64,000 nt of DNA from a virus (IMGVR_UViG_3300012964_000002:25427-89426); one strand, 5' to 3'; positions 30,912-39,460 are shown, numbered from the stretch's first letter. A program made the numbers and translations. The notes: a model not told the origin generated them from the letters alone.

Positions 30912-32891
30912 ATGCGCGCGAAGCTTCTGCTTCTCGTCACCCTGCTCGTCCCGGCTCTCGTCTCGGCGCGCGCGTACCACGCGCTCCAGCCGCAGCCTGC
31001 CAGCCAGCTCCGCGGTTCCGCGTCGCTCGGCGGTGACACGCCCGTCGTCGTCAGTCTGCCGTTCTCCACGACGGGACGGATCCCCGACGACGCGAACGTT
31101 GTTTCACACGTCATCTTCGATGGAGCCAAGCTCGTCCCCATCATCGGTCCCGACTGGACGCAGAACGGCACCGTGCCGCAGAACGTCGCGTCGCCGTTCT
31201 ACCCGAGCGGCTTCTCCGGAGCGCAGCAAAAGGGATCTGGTCCATATTCGACGCTCAACTACTACTCGATTCCGGCGACGAACCCGTTGCAGTTCACGGG
31301 CGACTACTCCTGCCACGCGGTGGTGATCCCGGCCACATTCGCCGCCGCGCCCACCATCGCCGCGAACTCGAACGCGACGCCCAACCTCGGGTGGATCGCG
31401 CAGTTCAGCGGGACGGGCGCGGCCAGGATCTGGAGCAACGGAGTTTTCACCGACACCGCCAACTCCGCGGTCGCGAATGCTCCGGCGGTCGTGTCGTGGG
31501 GCCGTTCCGGCACTTCGCACTTCATCAAGCTGAACCTCGGGACGACGGCGACGGCAGTCACGCCGATCACGGCGGCCGTCGCGAACCCCGCGACCATCGG
31601 TGTCTTCGGCGGGATCGGTGCGCCCTTCACCGGAACGATTGTGGAGGTGGCGTGCTCTACCACGCCGTTCGTGGAAGTGACCGCGGGGACGGTTCAGCAG
31701 CGCGTCTTCGGCATGCTCGCGACGAGCGGCGCGTCGATCTCCGTCGCGCGCGCCATGACGGGCACGTACACGACGCCGGACGGGAACCTCTGGACCGCTC
31801 CTGCGGGCATCCTGCGCGTCGGTTGTGAGGACACCGCGGTGACGAAGTGCGGTGGGCTCGGAGAGCCCACGAGAACGAACCTTGCGCTTCAGTCCGAGGC
31901 GCTAGACAACGTCGCGTGGACGACGTCCGGAACTTGCACCGTCACGGCGAATCAAGGAACGATTCCGGGCTGGACTCCGGGCACGCTGGACAAGGTGCAG
32001 TGCACCGGGGCCGCGACGGACATTCGCTTTCAGACGGTGACGGTCGCGTCTTCCACCGGTCCGTTCACGTTCTCGTCGTGGGTGGCGGCCGACGCCGGGT
32101 CCAAGGTCGAGTCGATCAGGATGGGGGGGCTCACGGGAGGTGCCACTGGCTGTTCCTGCGCTCGCTCCGACGGTGGGGTCTGCACGACGGCCACGGCCAC
32201 GACGGACGGATGGGCCTACGGAACGTTCGGCACGACGCCTGCGCGTTTGATGCTCACCTGCTCCTCGACGGCGGCGACGGTTTCTGTCACGCCGTCCGTT
32301 CACGACGGGCAGTTCACTGTTACGTTCAACGTCGGAGGAATCTTCGGAGGCGCGCAGTTCGAGGTTGGTTCCTACGCCACGAGCTACGTCCCGACGACGA
32401 CCGTCGCCGTCGCGCGCAACGCCGATGGTGTGACGGTCGCGAACCCCGCTACGGTACAAAGCGCCTTGTGCGGGGACGGCACGTTCACGCCAGAGAACGG
32501 TGGATCGTGGATTGTACTTCCTAGCGGAGATCACTGGCCTTGGATGATCGGAACGTATGGCGTGACTGGTGGTTCTGGTCTTTCGGCCTCTAGTTCGGGA
32601 AGCATTTTCGCAGCGGGGACAAACGCACCAAACAGTGTGTTTTTCTCTTCTGTGGTTACACCGTTCGCGGCGGGGACGCCGCACAGGATCGCGGCTGGTT
32701 TCGCGGTCGGTGCAGCACCGACCTTGGCATTCGACGGTGTGAGTCAGACGGTGCTTCCTGGAGGTTCAGTGCCAGAGGTCTCGCCGCCGTCTGGCACCAT
32801 CACGCTCGGCGCGAGTGGCGCAGGCGCCAACGTGGGGAACTTCCCCGGGTACATCCGGAACCTCAAGATCCTGCGGAGCGTTTGCCGGTGA
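30912..32891 (+). CDS. Secreted beta-rich protein, LamG/carbohydrate-binding-like
   Basis: 659 residues, ATG after GGGAGGAGGTTCC. N-terminal signal peptide (RAKLLLLVTLLVPALVSARA). The mature protein is Gly/Thr/Ser-rich and beta-structured. A segment GGAQFEVGSYATSYVPTTT followed by VARNADGVTV is typical of phage proteins with concanavalin-like domains, and the end (DGVSQTVLPGG..., YIRNLKILRS) resembles another LamG domain. Likely an adhesin or glycan-binding protein. A Sec signal is unusual for a virion protein. Base composition falls locally around 32.4-32.8 kb, suggesting recent acquisition. Confidence 0.65.
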   Translation: MRAKLLLLVTLLVPALVSARAYHALQPQPASQLRGSASLGGDTPVVVSLPFSTTGRIPDDANVVSHVIFDGAKLVPIIGPDWTQNGTVPQNVASPFYPSGFSGAQQKGSGPYSTLNYYSIPATNPLQFTGDYSCHAVVIPATFAAAPTIAANSNATPNLGWIAQFSGTGAARIWSNGVFTDTANSAVANAPAVVSWGRSGTSHFIKLNLGTTATAVTPITAAVANPATIGVFGGIGAPFTGTIVEVACSTTPFVEVTAGTVQQRVFGMLATSGASISVARAMTGTYTTPDGNLWTAPAGILRVGCEDTAVTKCGGLGEPTRTNLALQSEALDNVAWTTSGTCTVTANQGTIPGWTPGTLDKVQCTGAATDIRFQTVTVASSTGPFTFSSWVAADAGSKVESIRMGGLTGGATGCSCARSDGGVCTTATATTDGWAYGTFGTTPARLMLTCSSTAATVSVTPSVHDGQFTVTFNVGGIFGGAQFEVGSYATSYVPTTTVAVARNADGVTVANPATVQSALCGDGTFTPENGGSWIVLPSGDHWPWMIGTYGVTGGSGLSASSSGSIFAAGTNAPNSVFFSSVVTPFAAGTPHRIAAGFAVGAAPTLAFDGVSQTVLPGGSVPEVSPPSGTITLGASGAGANVGNFPGYIRNLKILRSVCR

Positions 32892-33280
32892 GGTTCCTGA
32901 TCGTCATCCTGGCGCTCGCCGCCTGCGCGCCCTGCCCTTCCCAGGGGGCGGGCCCGGTCACCCACGTCGGCGCGCCTCCGCCCGGCGCCGACGTGGTGGT
33001 CGCGGTCGCGCGCGAGCGATGCGCCTTCTCCGGCACGGTGACGTGGCAGGCCGGCCTCTTCGTCTGCGACTACTCGGGCATTCCCTACTGCTCCGGATGG
33101 CAGCGCGCGTACCCAGCTTGCGCGCCGCTCGACGCCTGGGTGGCCTACGCCGAGCCCGTCACGAGAAGCGCGCTCGCGTGGGAGGTCGGGAATTACTGCC
33201 TCGACAACGAGGATGGCCCACGGGTGGCGGAGTGGTCCGAGGCGGTCAACGCGGAAGCGTCGAGGAGGATGGCCCCGTGA
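32888..33280 (+). CDS. Putative lipoprotein
   Basis: 130 residues, GTGA-coupled. MRFLIVILALAAC has a lipobox-like LAAC, so Cys13 would be acylated. The mature part has several Cys (CAFSG, VCDYSGIPYC, PAC, YCLDN) and Trp residues. Third exported product in a row. It might alter the host envelope after infection or lysogeny. Confidence 0.6.
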   Translation: MRFLIVILALAACAPCPSQGAGPVTHVGAPPPGADVVVAVARERCAFSGTVTWQAGLFVCDYSGIPYCSGWQRAYPACAPLDAWVAYAEPVTRSALAWEVGNYCLDNEDGPRVAEWSEAVNAEASRRMAP

Positions 33281-33735
33281 TCTTCGCGGTGGACTTCGAC
33301 GGCACGATCGTCTCGATGGACCGCCGCTACGACGACGTGACGTCCCCGCTCCGCTTCCTCCCCGGGGCGAGGGCGGGCCTCCTCGCGCTCCGGCGCGCCG
33401 GGCACCACCTGCTGCTCTGGTCCGCCCGGGCCTCGCCGGCCCTCCTCGACTCCCCGGAGCTCGACCCGCTCGTGCGCGCCGGCGTGACTTCGCGCGGCGC
33501 CTGGGAGAAGATGCTGGCTGTGAACCGCGCCCGCCACCGTCAGATGCTCGAGTTCGTGGAGCGGGAGCTGCCTGGCGTCTTCGCCGCGGTCGACGACGGG
33601 CGCGGCGGGAAGCCGGTGAACGTGGACGTGTTCCTGGACGACAGGGCGGTTCGTCTCGGGCGCGGGGCCGGCGCCTTCTCCTGGCGCGAGGTCGCGCGAA
33701 GCTGGGGAGAGCCGGCGCAGAGGAGGAGCGCATGA
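33277..33735 (+). CDS. HAD-superfamily phosphatase-like protein
   Basis: 152 residues, GTG after GAGGAGG. HAD motif I AVDFDGT (D6, D8), motif II region HHLLLWSARAS, and motif IV VDVFLDDRAV. Small capless HAD enzymes like this are common in phages and remove phosphate from nucleotides or polynucleotide ends; substrate unknown. Confidence 0.8.
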   Translation: MIFAVDFDGTIVSMDRRYDDVTSPLRFLPGARAGLLALRRAGHHLLLWSARASPALLDSPELDPLVRAGVTSRGAWEKMLAVNRARHRQMLEFVERELPGVFAAVDDGRGGKPVNVDVFLDDRAVRLGRGAGAFSWREVARSWGEPAQRRSA

Positions 33736-33941
33736 CGACGATGAACGTGCACAAGGTCCCGGCGAAGCAGTGGCGTCGCTGGGGAGATCGCGCGCGGCGG
33801 GTCTTCAACGCCGTGTACTCCAGCATGTCGGACCAGCAGCTGTTCGCCCACCCGAAGGCGGAGAAGATCAGGCCCGCGTTCTGGAAGACGACGCGCTGGA
33901 ACGCGGCGTGGATCGCCGCGGACGCGGCGGAAGGCGCGTGA
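33732..33941 (+). CDS. Small hypothetical protein
   Basis: 69 residues, ATG overlapping the HAD stop, RBS GAGGAG. Helical and Trp-rich (QWRRWGDRARRVFNAVYSS, FWKTTRWNAAWIAADAAE). A very common type of short phage protein near head genes; function unknown. Confidence 0.6.
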   Translation: MTTMNVHKVPAKQWRRWGDRARRVFNAVYSSMSDQQLFAHPKAEKIRPAFWKTTRWNAAWIAADAAEGA

Positions 33942-34105
33942 CGGGCGCCCGCCGCTCTCGCGCGCGCCCGCCCCGGAGGCGCTGGCTCGCCTGGCGCGAG
34001 GCGGCCGCGCCGCGCCCGGGGAGCCCCGCCGAGATGGAGAAGTTCAAGCGGTACAGGCGGATGTCCGGAACCGGAATCTCGTTCGGCTTCTGGTGGGAGC
34101 CGTGA
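33938..34105 (+). CDS. Small basic hypothetical protein
   Basis: 55 residues, GTGA-coupled. Strongly Arg-rich start and a GTGISFGFWWEP end. No known family. Confidence 0.45.
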   Translation: MTGARRSRARPPRRRWLAWREAAAPRPGSPAEMEKFKRYRRMSGTGISFGFWWEP

Positions 34106-34503
34106 GGGTGACGATGAGCGACGGCAAGATCATCCACGTCAAGAAGTTCGCGGGCGGGCGGGAGACGCCGCAGGAGATGCACGCGCGCGTCGCGTGGGCG
34201 GGGCGGCGCTGCGCCGCCTGCAAGGGGCCGCCGGCCATCCGCATCAAGGTCTTCGCGCCCGTCGCCGAGCTCGTGCAGCGAAGCCCCCAGCTGATGGGCG
34301 TGCTCGCCGCGCGGGCCGGCGGGAACCTTCCGGTCGTCCCGACGACGGCCGGGAACATGCTCAAGACCTCCGATCTCTGCTTCTGCGCGCTCTGCGCGCC
34401 GACGGCGGAGCGCGTTGCCGCGAAGGGTCCGAGCTGGGCCATCGTCGAGATCGACCGCGGGCCCGACCCCACGAACCGGGTCGCGACCGGGTACAGGGGC
34501 TGA
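34102..34503 (+). CDS. Hypothetical protein with two Cys pairs
   Basis: 133 residues from GTGA-coupled GTG 34102; ATG 34114 is an alternative. RRCAACKGPPAIRIKVFAPV and LCFCALCAPTAERV form two CxxC-type pairs, suggesting zinc binding. It sits directly before the HNH nuclease. Confidence 0.6.
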   Translation: MRVTMSDGKIIHVKKFAGGRETPQEMHARVAWAGRRCAACKGPPAIRIKVFAPVAELVQRSPQLMGVLAARAGGNLPVVPTTAGNMLKTSDLCFCALCAPTAERVAAKGPSWAIVEIDRGPDPTNRVATGYRG

Positions 34504-34505
34504 GC

Positions 34506-34961
34506 GTGGGCGAGGCCGCCGTCAGGTACGAGAAGGCCCGGCGGCGCGCCGGGGACGGAGAGAAGCGTCCGAAGCGTTCTCCCGCGGACCGCAAGGCGCT
34601 CGACACCATGCGGCGGGAGGCGGACGAGCACGGCGTGGAGCTCGAGAACGACGGCGAGGGCGGGCTCCCTTCCTCGCTCGTGCTCGAGGTGATGCGGCGT
34701 GACAAGTACCGCTGCAAGCGGCACGGCGGGCGCGACAAGCCGATCACCGTCCACCACAAGGGCGGAATCGTCGAGTCGGAGTGGCTCTCGAAGAAGGGGC
34801 ACAAGAACGAGGCGAACAACCTCGTCACCCTCTGCGCGGACTGCCACGACGACGTGCACGACGAGGCGCGCGAGGACGGGGTGGACTCCTCGCAGAAGAC
34901 GGCGAAGGGCGACCGGGGCGATCCGAAGCACGACCCGGGCGCGCGGAAGGGAAAGGACTGA
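34506..34961 (+). CDS. HNH endonuclease
   Basis: 151 residues from GTG 34506. Helical basic N-terminus, then the HNH core: RDKYRCKRHGGRDKPITVHH with a Cys pair half-site, NNLVTLCADCHDDVHDEA, giving Cys ligands and the His-Asn-His set. HNH nucleases encoded near head genes often assist the terminase in cutting at packaging. Ends in a basic/acidic disordered tail. Confidence 0.82.
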   Translation: MGEAAVRYEKARRRAGDGEKRPKRSPADRKALDTMRREADEHGVELENDGEGGLPSSLVLEVMRRDKYRCKRHGGRDKPITVHHKGGIVESEWLSKKGHKNEANNLVTLCADCHDDVHDEAREDGVDSSQKTAKGDRGDPKHDPGARKGKD

Positions 34962-34965
34962 GGTC

Positions 34966-35487
34966 ATGGCCGACGCGAGGAAGCTGAAGGCGATGCTCGA
35001 CACGATGAACCCGGTGCCCGGCGGAAGCGCCGACTACGGCGGCGCGGTGCTCGACCTCATGCACGAGGCCCGGGAGGAGGAGCACGGGGGCGAGGGGGCC
35101 GTGCCCGACGAGACGTCCGAGGAGGCGATCATCGTCCGGAAGATCGGCGTCGGGTACATGGAGATCGACGCCGACGCGGGCGGGTTCTCCTGCGGGACCT
35201 GCCGCTATGTCGCGCCCGGTCCGAGCGAGGACGAGGGCAGCTGCATGCACATCCAGGTGCGCGCGCCCGTCTCCGCGACCCACGGCTGCTGCAACCTCTT
35301 CTGGCCGGACGAGGGCGAGGTCGTCTTCCCGGTCGGCGCGCTCGACCCCGACGGAGAGCCCCGGGAGCCTCGCGGCGAGCCCGGGGAGGGCGGGGAAGGG
35401 CGGGAGGGTCCGGAGGGGGGCGGGGACGCGGACGACGGCGGAGGGGGCGGCCCCGACGAGGACGATGGCGGCGGCAACCCGTACTAG
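34966..35487 (+). CDS. Cys-rich protein with low-complexity acidic tail
   Basis: 173 residues, ATG in GAGGTCATGG. The core IGVGYMEIDADAGGFSCGTC, GSCMHIQ and HGCCNLFWP matches a small phage family with four to five conserved Cys, sometimes likened to iron-sulfur HiPIP-type proteins. The C-terminal 50 residues are Gly/Glu/Asp-rich and disordered. Confidence 0.65.
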   Translation: MADARKLKAMLDTMNPVPGGSADYGGAVLDLMHEAREEEHGGEGAVPDETSEEAIIVRKIGVGYMEIDADAGGFSCGTCRYVAPGPSEDEGSCMHIQVRAPVSATHGCCNLFWPDEGEVVFPVGALDPDGEPREPRGEPGEGGEGREGPEGGGDADDGGGGGPDEDDGGGNPY

Positions 35488-35490
35488 GAC

Positions 35491-36447
35491 GTGCCCGCGG
35501 CGCGCAAGAGCCTGGTTCCGTTCTACGAGGCGCTGGCCGAGCACCGGCGGCGCCTCGCGCGCGTGGCGGACCGCCGCGCCCTCCCCCGCCTGAAGCGCCT
35601 CTACGACGAGGCCCACGACGCCCTGGCGCGCGCGCTCCGCACGCGGCTCCGCGCCGGCCTGGGGGACACGTTCACGACCCACCAGCAGCGCATCGTCCTG
35701 GCGCAGCTCCGCCTCGGGCAGCGGGGTCTCGCCGCCGGGATGGCCGGCGAGCTCGCGGACGTGACCTCGGAGGCGAGCGTCGACTCGGTCCGCGCGCTCG
35801 CGCGCGGCATCGCCAGGCTCGAGAAGCACTTCACGGGCGCCGAGGTGACGGTTCCCATCGACTCGGCCTGGAAGCTGCGCGAGCTGGTCACGAAGCGGCG
35901 CGCCTCGCTCGACACGATGCACCGGAGGAGCATGGCGCGCTGGGGCGCGCGCCTCTTCACCAAGGTCCACGAGCAGACCTCGCTCGCCCTGGCGATGGAG
36001 AAGACGACGGCGCAGGCCATCGAGATGATCCCCGAGGCGGCCGCGGCGGAGTGGTGGCAGGGCGAGCGCATCGTTCGGACCGAGACCTCCTGGGCCATCA
36101 ACTCCACGAACGCGGACGGCATCAAGGAGGCGGCGGACGTCCTGCCGGACATCAAGAAGCGCTGGTCGGAGCACGTGGACGACGACACCCTCCAGCCCCT
36201 GGACGACCGCGTGGCGCCCGACTCGCTCGCCATGCACGGGCAGGTCGTGGACGCAGACGGCGAGTTCCGGTTCCCCGACGCGGACCCGGGCGAGGTCGGC
36301 GAGAAGGAGGCGGCGCGGCTCTCCGCGGCCGGACCGTGGTTCGCGCCGCCCAACCGCCCGAACGACCGCGCGACCATCCAGCCGTGGCGGCGGGAGTGGG
36401 GAATCTCCGCCTGGATCTGGGACGGCGGCCGGAAGGTGTGGCTGTGA
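35491..36447 (+). CDS. MuF-like minor head protein
   Basis: 318 residues, GTG start. Helical N-terminal two thirds, then the MuF-type region: GERIVRTETSWAINS, RWSEHVDDDTLQPLDDRV, DSLAMHGQVVDADGEFRFP, RATIQPWRREW. Such proteins enter the prohead with the portal and help DNA ejection. Position after portal and before scaffold and capsid is standard. Confidence 0.78.
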   Translation: MPAARKSLVPFYEALAEHRRRLARVADRRALPRLKRLYDEAHDALARALRTRLRAGLGDTFTTHQQRIVLAQLRLGQRGLAAGMAGELADVTSEASVDSVRALARGIARLEKHFTGAEVTVPIDSAWKLRELVTKRRASLDTMHRRSMARWGARLFTKVHEQTSLALAMEKTTAQAIEMIPEAAAAEWWQGERIVRTETSWAINSTNADGIKEAADVLPDIKKRWSEHVDDDTLQPLDDRVAPDSLAMHGQVVDADGEFRFPDADPGEVGEKEAARLSAAGPWFAPPNRPNDRATIQPWRREWGISAWIWDGGRKVWL

Positions 36448-36731
36448 GGCGCCGCGGCCCGCTGACGGAGATCCCGGAGCTCGACGCGCGGGCGGCGCCG
36501 GAGCGCCTCGAGGCGGCGTTTCGCGTCGGGGACCTCGCCGCCGTCAGGACGCACCGGAACGTCCACTGCCCGCTCTACGACCGATGTCTCGACCACGTCG
36601 TCGCCGCCGACTGGACGAACTTCTCCTGCCGGAGCTGCGCGCTGTTCACCTTCTTGCCGGCAGGCGACGCGCGCGGTAGCCTCGACGCACCTCAGGAGGT
36701 CACATGTCTCGCATCCCCCCGAAGAAGCTGA
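36444..36731 (+). CDS. Small zinc-site-like protein
   Basis: 95 residues, GTGA-coupled. HCPLYDRCLDHV and NFSCRSCALF could form a zinc site. The last 25 codons overlap the promoter at 36654-36682 and the start of the next gene. Confidence 0.55.
   Translation: MRRRGPLTEIPELDARAAPERLEAAFRVGDLAAVRTHRNVHCPLYDRCLDHVVAADWTNFSCRSCALFTFLPAGDARGSLDAPQEVTCLASPRRS
36654..36682 (+). promoter_or_regulatory. Promoter candidate (TTGCCG-N17-TAGCCT)
   Basis: TTGCCG 36654-36659, 17-bp spacer, TAGCCT 36677-36682, 22 bases before the ATG at 36704, inside the end of the upstream gene. Confidence 0.45.
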
Positions 36732-37192
36732 AGGCGTTCGCCGAGCAGGGCAAGAAGGGCAAGAAGGGCAAGCGCCCGGACGAGGAGGACGAGCGCGAGG
36801 AGGACGAGGACGACGAGGAGCGTGAGGAGCGCGACGAGAAGGGCGAGGACGAGGGCGGCGGGGAGGACGGCGCGGAGGAGGACGAGACCGACGACGAGGA
36901 CGAGGAGGAGGACGAGGACGACGCGGCCGTCGCGAAGTTCGTCCACGAGGAGGGGAAGCGGGTCAACGACGGGAAGCACGACGGTCAGCTCAAGAAGCTG
37001 ATGGCCGGGTTCGACCCCGAGGAGAACCCGCCCGCCTGGGTCGGCGACGAGGCGAAGTGGGATCGCGCGAAGGAGGCGGTCGACCCCGAGGGCGACGGCG
37101 AGGAGAAGTACGACGACCCCTGGGCCGTCGTCGCGCACGTCTACAAGCGGATGGGCGGGAAGATCAAGGGCGGCGGGAAGGGGAAGGGGTAG
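36704..37192 (+). CDS. Highly acidic protein with conserved phage C-terminus
   Basis: 162 residues, ATG after CAGGAGGTCAC. Lys-rich start, an uninterrupted Asp/Glu-rich stretch (about 25-75), then a folded C-terminus: NPPAWVGDEAKWDRAKEAVD and DDPWAVVAHVYKRMGGKI, a segment found in other phage proteins near head genes. Acidic proteins here may act as DNA mimics or packaging assistants; unknown. Confidence 0.65.
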   Translation: MSRIPPKKLKAFAEQGKKGKKGKRPDEEDEREEDEDDEEREERDEKGEDEGGGEDGAEEDETDDEDEEEDEDDAAVAKFVHEEGKRVNDGKHDGQLKKLMAGFDPEENPPAWVGDEAKWDRAKEAVDPEGDGEEKYDDPWAVVAHVYKRMGGKIKGGGKGKG

Positions 37193-37195
37193 GTC

Positions 37196-37585
37196 ATGGC
37201 CGGCCGACGCTACGATCCTCCCGGAAGCTCCTTCCGCCCGTTCGGCGGGACCCCGCGGGTGAAGATGCCGGAGTCGGGTCCGCGCATCTACGAGGCGAGG
37301 CAGCAGAGCGCTCGCGCGCAGTCGCGCACGTCGCACGTCTCCGGCGGCATGTTCAAGCCGCCGGGGGAGAGCCATCACCATCCCGACTCGCAGGTCGCGA
37401 GCATGCACGAGGCGAGCACGCACATGGCCGCGTCAGCGAGCCGCGCCGCGCGGGAGGGGTTCCCGAAGCTGGCCAGCGCGATGGCCGCGAAGTCGCGCGA
37501 GTACGGACGCGCGGCCCAGCAGCAGTCCGGTCCCCGTGGTGGCAGGTACGTGCTTCTGCCCGGCGGAGGCAAGAAGTACCTCTGA
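37196..37585 (+). CDS. Hypothetical structural-region protein
   Basis: 129 residues, ATG in AGGTCATGG. Disordered basic N-terminus, His-rich SHHHPDSQ, then an Ala-rich helix and a Gly-rich end (RGGRYVLLPGGGKKYL). Could be packaged with DNA; unknown. Confidence 0.55.
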   Translation: MAGRRYDPPGSSFRPFGGTPRVKMPESGPRIYEARQQSARAQSRTSHVSGGMFKPPGESHHHPDSQVASMHEASTHMAASASRAAREGFPKLASAMAAKSREYGRAAQQQSGPRGGRYVLLPGGGKKYL

Positions 37586-37605
37586 CCCCCTCCTCCAGCC
37601 GAATC

Positions 37606-37634
37606 TTGCGCGCGCGCGCGTCTCCGCGTAGTCT
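37606..37634 (+). promoter_or_regulatory. Promoter candidate (TTGCGC-N17-TAGTCT)
   Basis: TTGCGC 37606-37611, 17-bp spacer, TAGTCT 37629-37634, 21 bases before ATG 37656 in a gene-free gap. Confidence 0.45.
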
Positions 37635-37655
37635 TCCCTGGCAGAGAGGCGCGCG

Positions 37656-37895
37656 ATGGCCACCAAGCAGCTCTGGAACACCAGCATCCCCCACGACGAG
37701 CCGGTCCTCATCCGGCCCGGCGTGACGCACCGCGAGGCGGACTTCCACGGCAGCATGAAGCAGATCGCGCTCGAGCCGGAGCACCCGGAGCGCGCGGCCA
37801 AGGGTGACGTCGGGTTCGCCAGCATGAAGCCCTCCGACTACTCGTTCGAGTCCGAGGCGCCGTTCCCCTTCGCCAACCTCAAGAAGCAGCGGTAG
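37656..37895 (+). CDS. Small hypothetical protein
   Basis: 79 residues, ATG after GAGAGGCGCG and a promoter candidate. Composition is that of a short extended peptide (DFHGSMKQIALEPEH, FESEAPFPFANLKKQR). First of a run of small head-region genes. Confidence 0.58.
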   Translation: MATKQLWNTSIPHDEPVLIRPGVTHREADFHGSMKQIALEPEHPERAAKGDVGFASMKPSDYSFESEAPFPFANLKKQR

Positions 37896-37904
37896 GAGGA
37901 GCTC

Positions 37905-38129
37905 ATGCACAAGGCCACCCCCGGCGTCCACCGCTCCCTCCGCCAGATCGCGGAGAAGCACGTTCAGCCGTCGAACGTCCAGCCGCTCGAGGGGTACGAC
38001 GTCGCGGCCGGCGTCCCGACCCCCGTCGCCGGTGGCACGTACAGCACCGCGGTCGCCGACCAGGCGCACGCGCGCAACGGCGCCCCCGCCCCCGCCACGA
38101 AGTCGCCGTTCAAGCTCGGAGGGAAGTGA
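37905..38129 (+). CDS. Small hypothetical protein
   Basis: 74 residues, ATG after TAGGAGGAGCTC, a strong RBS. Pro/Ala-rich, ends APATKSPFKLGGK. The PFxLGxK ending is echoed in the gene at 38335 (PFTLGSM). Confidence 0.58.
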   Translation: MHKATPGVHRSLRQIAEKHVQPSNVQPLEGYDVAAGVPTPVAGGTYSTAVADQAHARNGAPAPATKSPFKLGGK

Positions 38130-38132
38130 GCC

Positions 38133-38306
38133 ATGCCGGACCAGCCCAACTGGAAGGAGCTCGGCCAGAAGGCCGGGCAGGGCCCGCAGAAGGACGTCAC
38201 GCAGGTGTACGACGACAGGTACGGCCGGTACCAGGACCGCGCCGAGCACGAGAAGGGCACGAAGCCGCCCCCGGAGACGATCCCCCACCCCTTCGCCGCG
38301 AAGTAG
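38133..38306 (+). CDS. Small hypothetical protein (57 residues)
   Basis: ATG 38133, stop TAG 38304-38306; RBS GGAGGGAAG upstream. Product starts MPDQPNWKELGQKAGQ and ends PPPETIPHPFAAK, charged and Pro-rich with a YDDRYGRYQDRAEHE stretch. It fills the gap between neighbours in the operon and its codons show the high third-position GC seen in them. Confidence 0.55.
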   Translation: MPDQPNWKELGQKAGQGPQKDVTQVYDDRYGRYQDRAEHEKGTKPPPETIPHPFAAK

Positions 38307-38334
38307 GCGAGCGAAGAGATCGAGGAGAAGCAAG

Positions 38335-38547
38335 ATGAGCACGAAGAACAGCGAGCTCGCCTCCGGCGTCGGCGAGGGCAGCACCCCGGACGTCGTGACC
38401 AAGTACGACCGCGAGAACGGCTCGTACAAGGACGAGGTCGTGGCGATCCCGGAGGAGCAGCGGCTCCCGACGGTGAACATGCCGAAGGCGCCGGACCCCT
38501 CGCCCTTCACCCTCGGCTCGATGACCCCGGGCGGCCGCTCCGAGTAG
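38335..38547 (+). CDS. Small hypothetical protein
   Basis: 70 residues, ATG after CGAGGAGAAGCAAG. Contains SGVGEGSTPDVVTKYDREN and ends PDPSPFTLGSMTPGGRSE. Extended, probably disordered; unknown. Confidence 0.55.
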   Translation: MSTKNSELASGVGEGSTPDVVTKYDRENGSYKDEVVAIPEEQRLPTVNMPKAPDPSPFTLGSMTPGGRSE

Positions 38548-38550
38548 CGC

Positions 38551-38931
38551 GTGAGCGACGCGTTCACGCTTCAGGGGTCGTATGCCGTCACCCCGCTCAC
38601 GCCGCCGGCGAGCGGGGACTTCGACGTCATCGCCTCGATCGACGAGCGCGTCGTGCTCCGGCACAAGCACGCCGACTCCATCGACCTCTCCGCCGACCCG
38701 GCGCAGCCGGTCAACTTCGGCGGCGTGGTGGGCGCGCACGTCGTCGTGCTCAAGTCGCTCGGCGGGAAGGTCGACGCCATCGTCACCACCGCGGACGGGG
38801 CGGCGCAGATCATCCCGTTCGAGACGTTCCTCGTGCTCATCAACCAGACCGTGCCGGTCACCGCCCTCAGCCTCCAGCGGGTCGTCGCGACCCTCACCAC
38901 CGTGAAGGTGTTCCTCGGCGAGCGGGCGTAG
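38551..38931 (+). CDS. Beta-rich structural protein candidate
   Basis: 126 residues, GTG start 3 bases after the previous stop. Repeated hydrophobic strands (FDVIASIDERVVLRHKH, GAHVVVLKSLGGKVDAIVTT, AQIIPFETFLVLINQ). Might be a head decoration or tail-spike-associated domain; no family certain. Confidence 0.55.
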   Translation: MSDAFTLQGSYAVTPLTPPASGDFDVIASIDERVVLRHKHADSIDLSADPAQPVNFGGVVGAHVVVLKSLGGKVDAIVTTADGAAQIIPFETFLVLINQTVPVTALSLQRVVATLTTVKVFLGERA

Positions 38932-38967
38932 GCCCCGTCGCCCACCCACCGCAGAAGGAGAGAAAAG

Positions 38968-39447
38968 ATGCCCGTCACCGCCACGAAGAACGACACGCTC
39001 CAGCAGGCGCTCGACCGCGCCTCGCCGGACCAGCTCGCCGACGCCCTCCGCAGGATCGCCCTGGCCAAGGTGCTCGACCCGGTGAAGGTGACGTTCGTCG
39101 GCCTCGCGTCCGCGGCCGCGCAGAACATCACCACGGCCGCCGCGCGCGCCGCCGCGACCATCAACCAGGGCCTCAAGAGCCTGGGCGCGACCGACCTGCT
39201 CCCGGCCATCCTGGAGGTCGGCACGCTCCGCGTCACGGCGGGCACGCTCGCCGCTGGCCCCGCCATCGTGACGGACTCCGGCGGCACCCCGACCGCCATC
39301 GGCGCGGGCACCGCGCACGTCGCGACGCTCTCGGACGACGGGACGACGCTCACCTTCCAGGCCGCGGTCACCGCCTTCGTGCTCGAGTACGTCCCGAGGT
39401 CGAGCACCGACTTCGCGACGCTGTTCGCGCCGAACCCGAAGGCGTAG
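38968..39447 (+). CDS. Head-region protein, possible decoration protein
   Basis: 159 residues, ATG after AGAAGGAGAGAAAAG, a strong RBS. Helical first 45 residues, then Ala/Thr/Val-rich beta sequence (GTLRVTAGTLAAGPAIVTDSG, TAHVATLSDDGTTLTFQAAV). High expression signal and location before scaffold and capsid are consistent with a virion component. Confidence 0.6.
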   Translation: MPVTATKNDTLQQALDRASPDQLADALRRIALAKVLDPVKVTFVGLASAAAQNITTAAARAAATINQGLKSLGATDLLPAILEVGTLRVTAGTLAAGPAIVTDSGGTPTAIGAGTAHVATLSDDGTTLTFQAAVTAFVLEYVPRSSTDFATLFAPNPKA

Positions 39448-39460
39448 GCAGTTCCACGTA

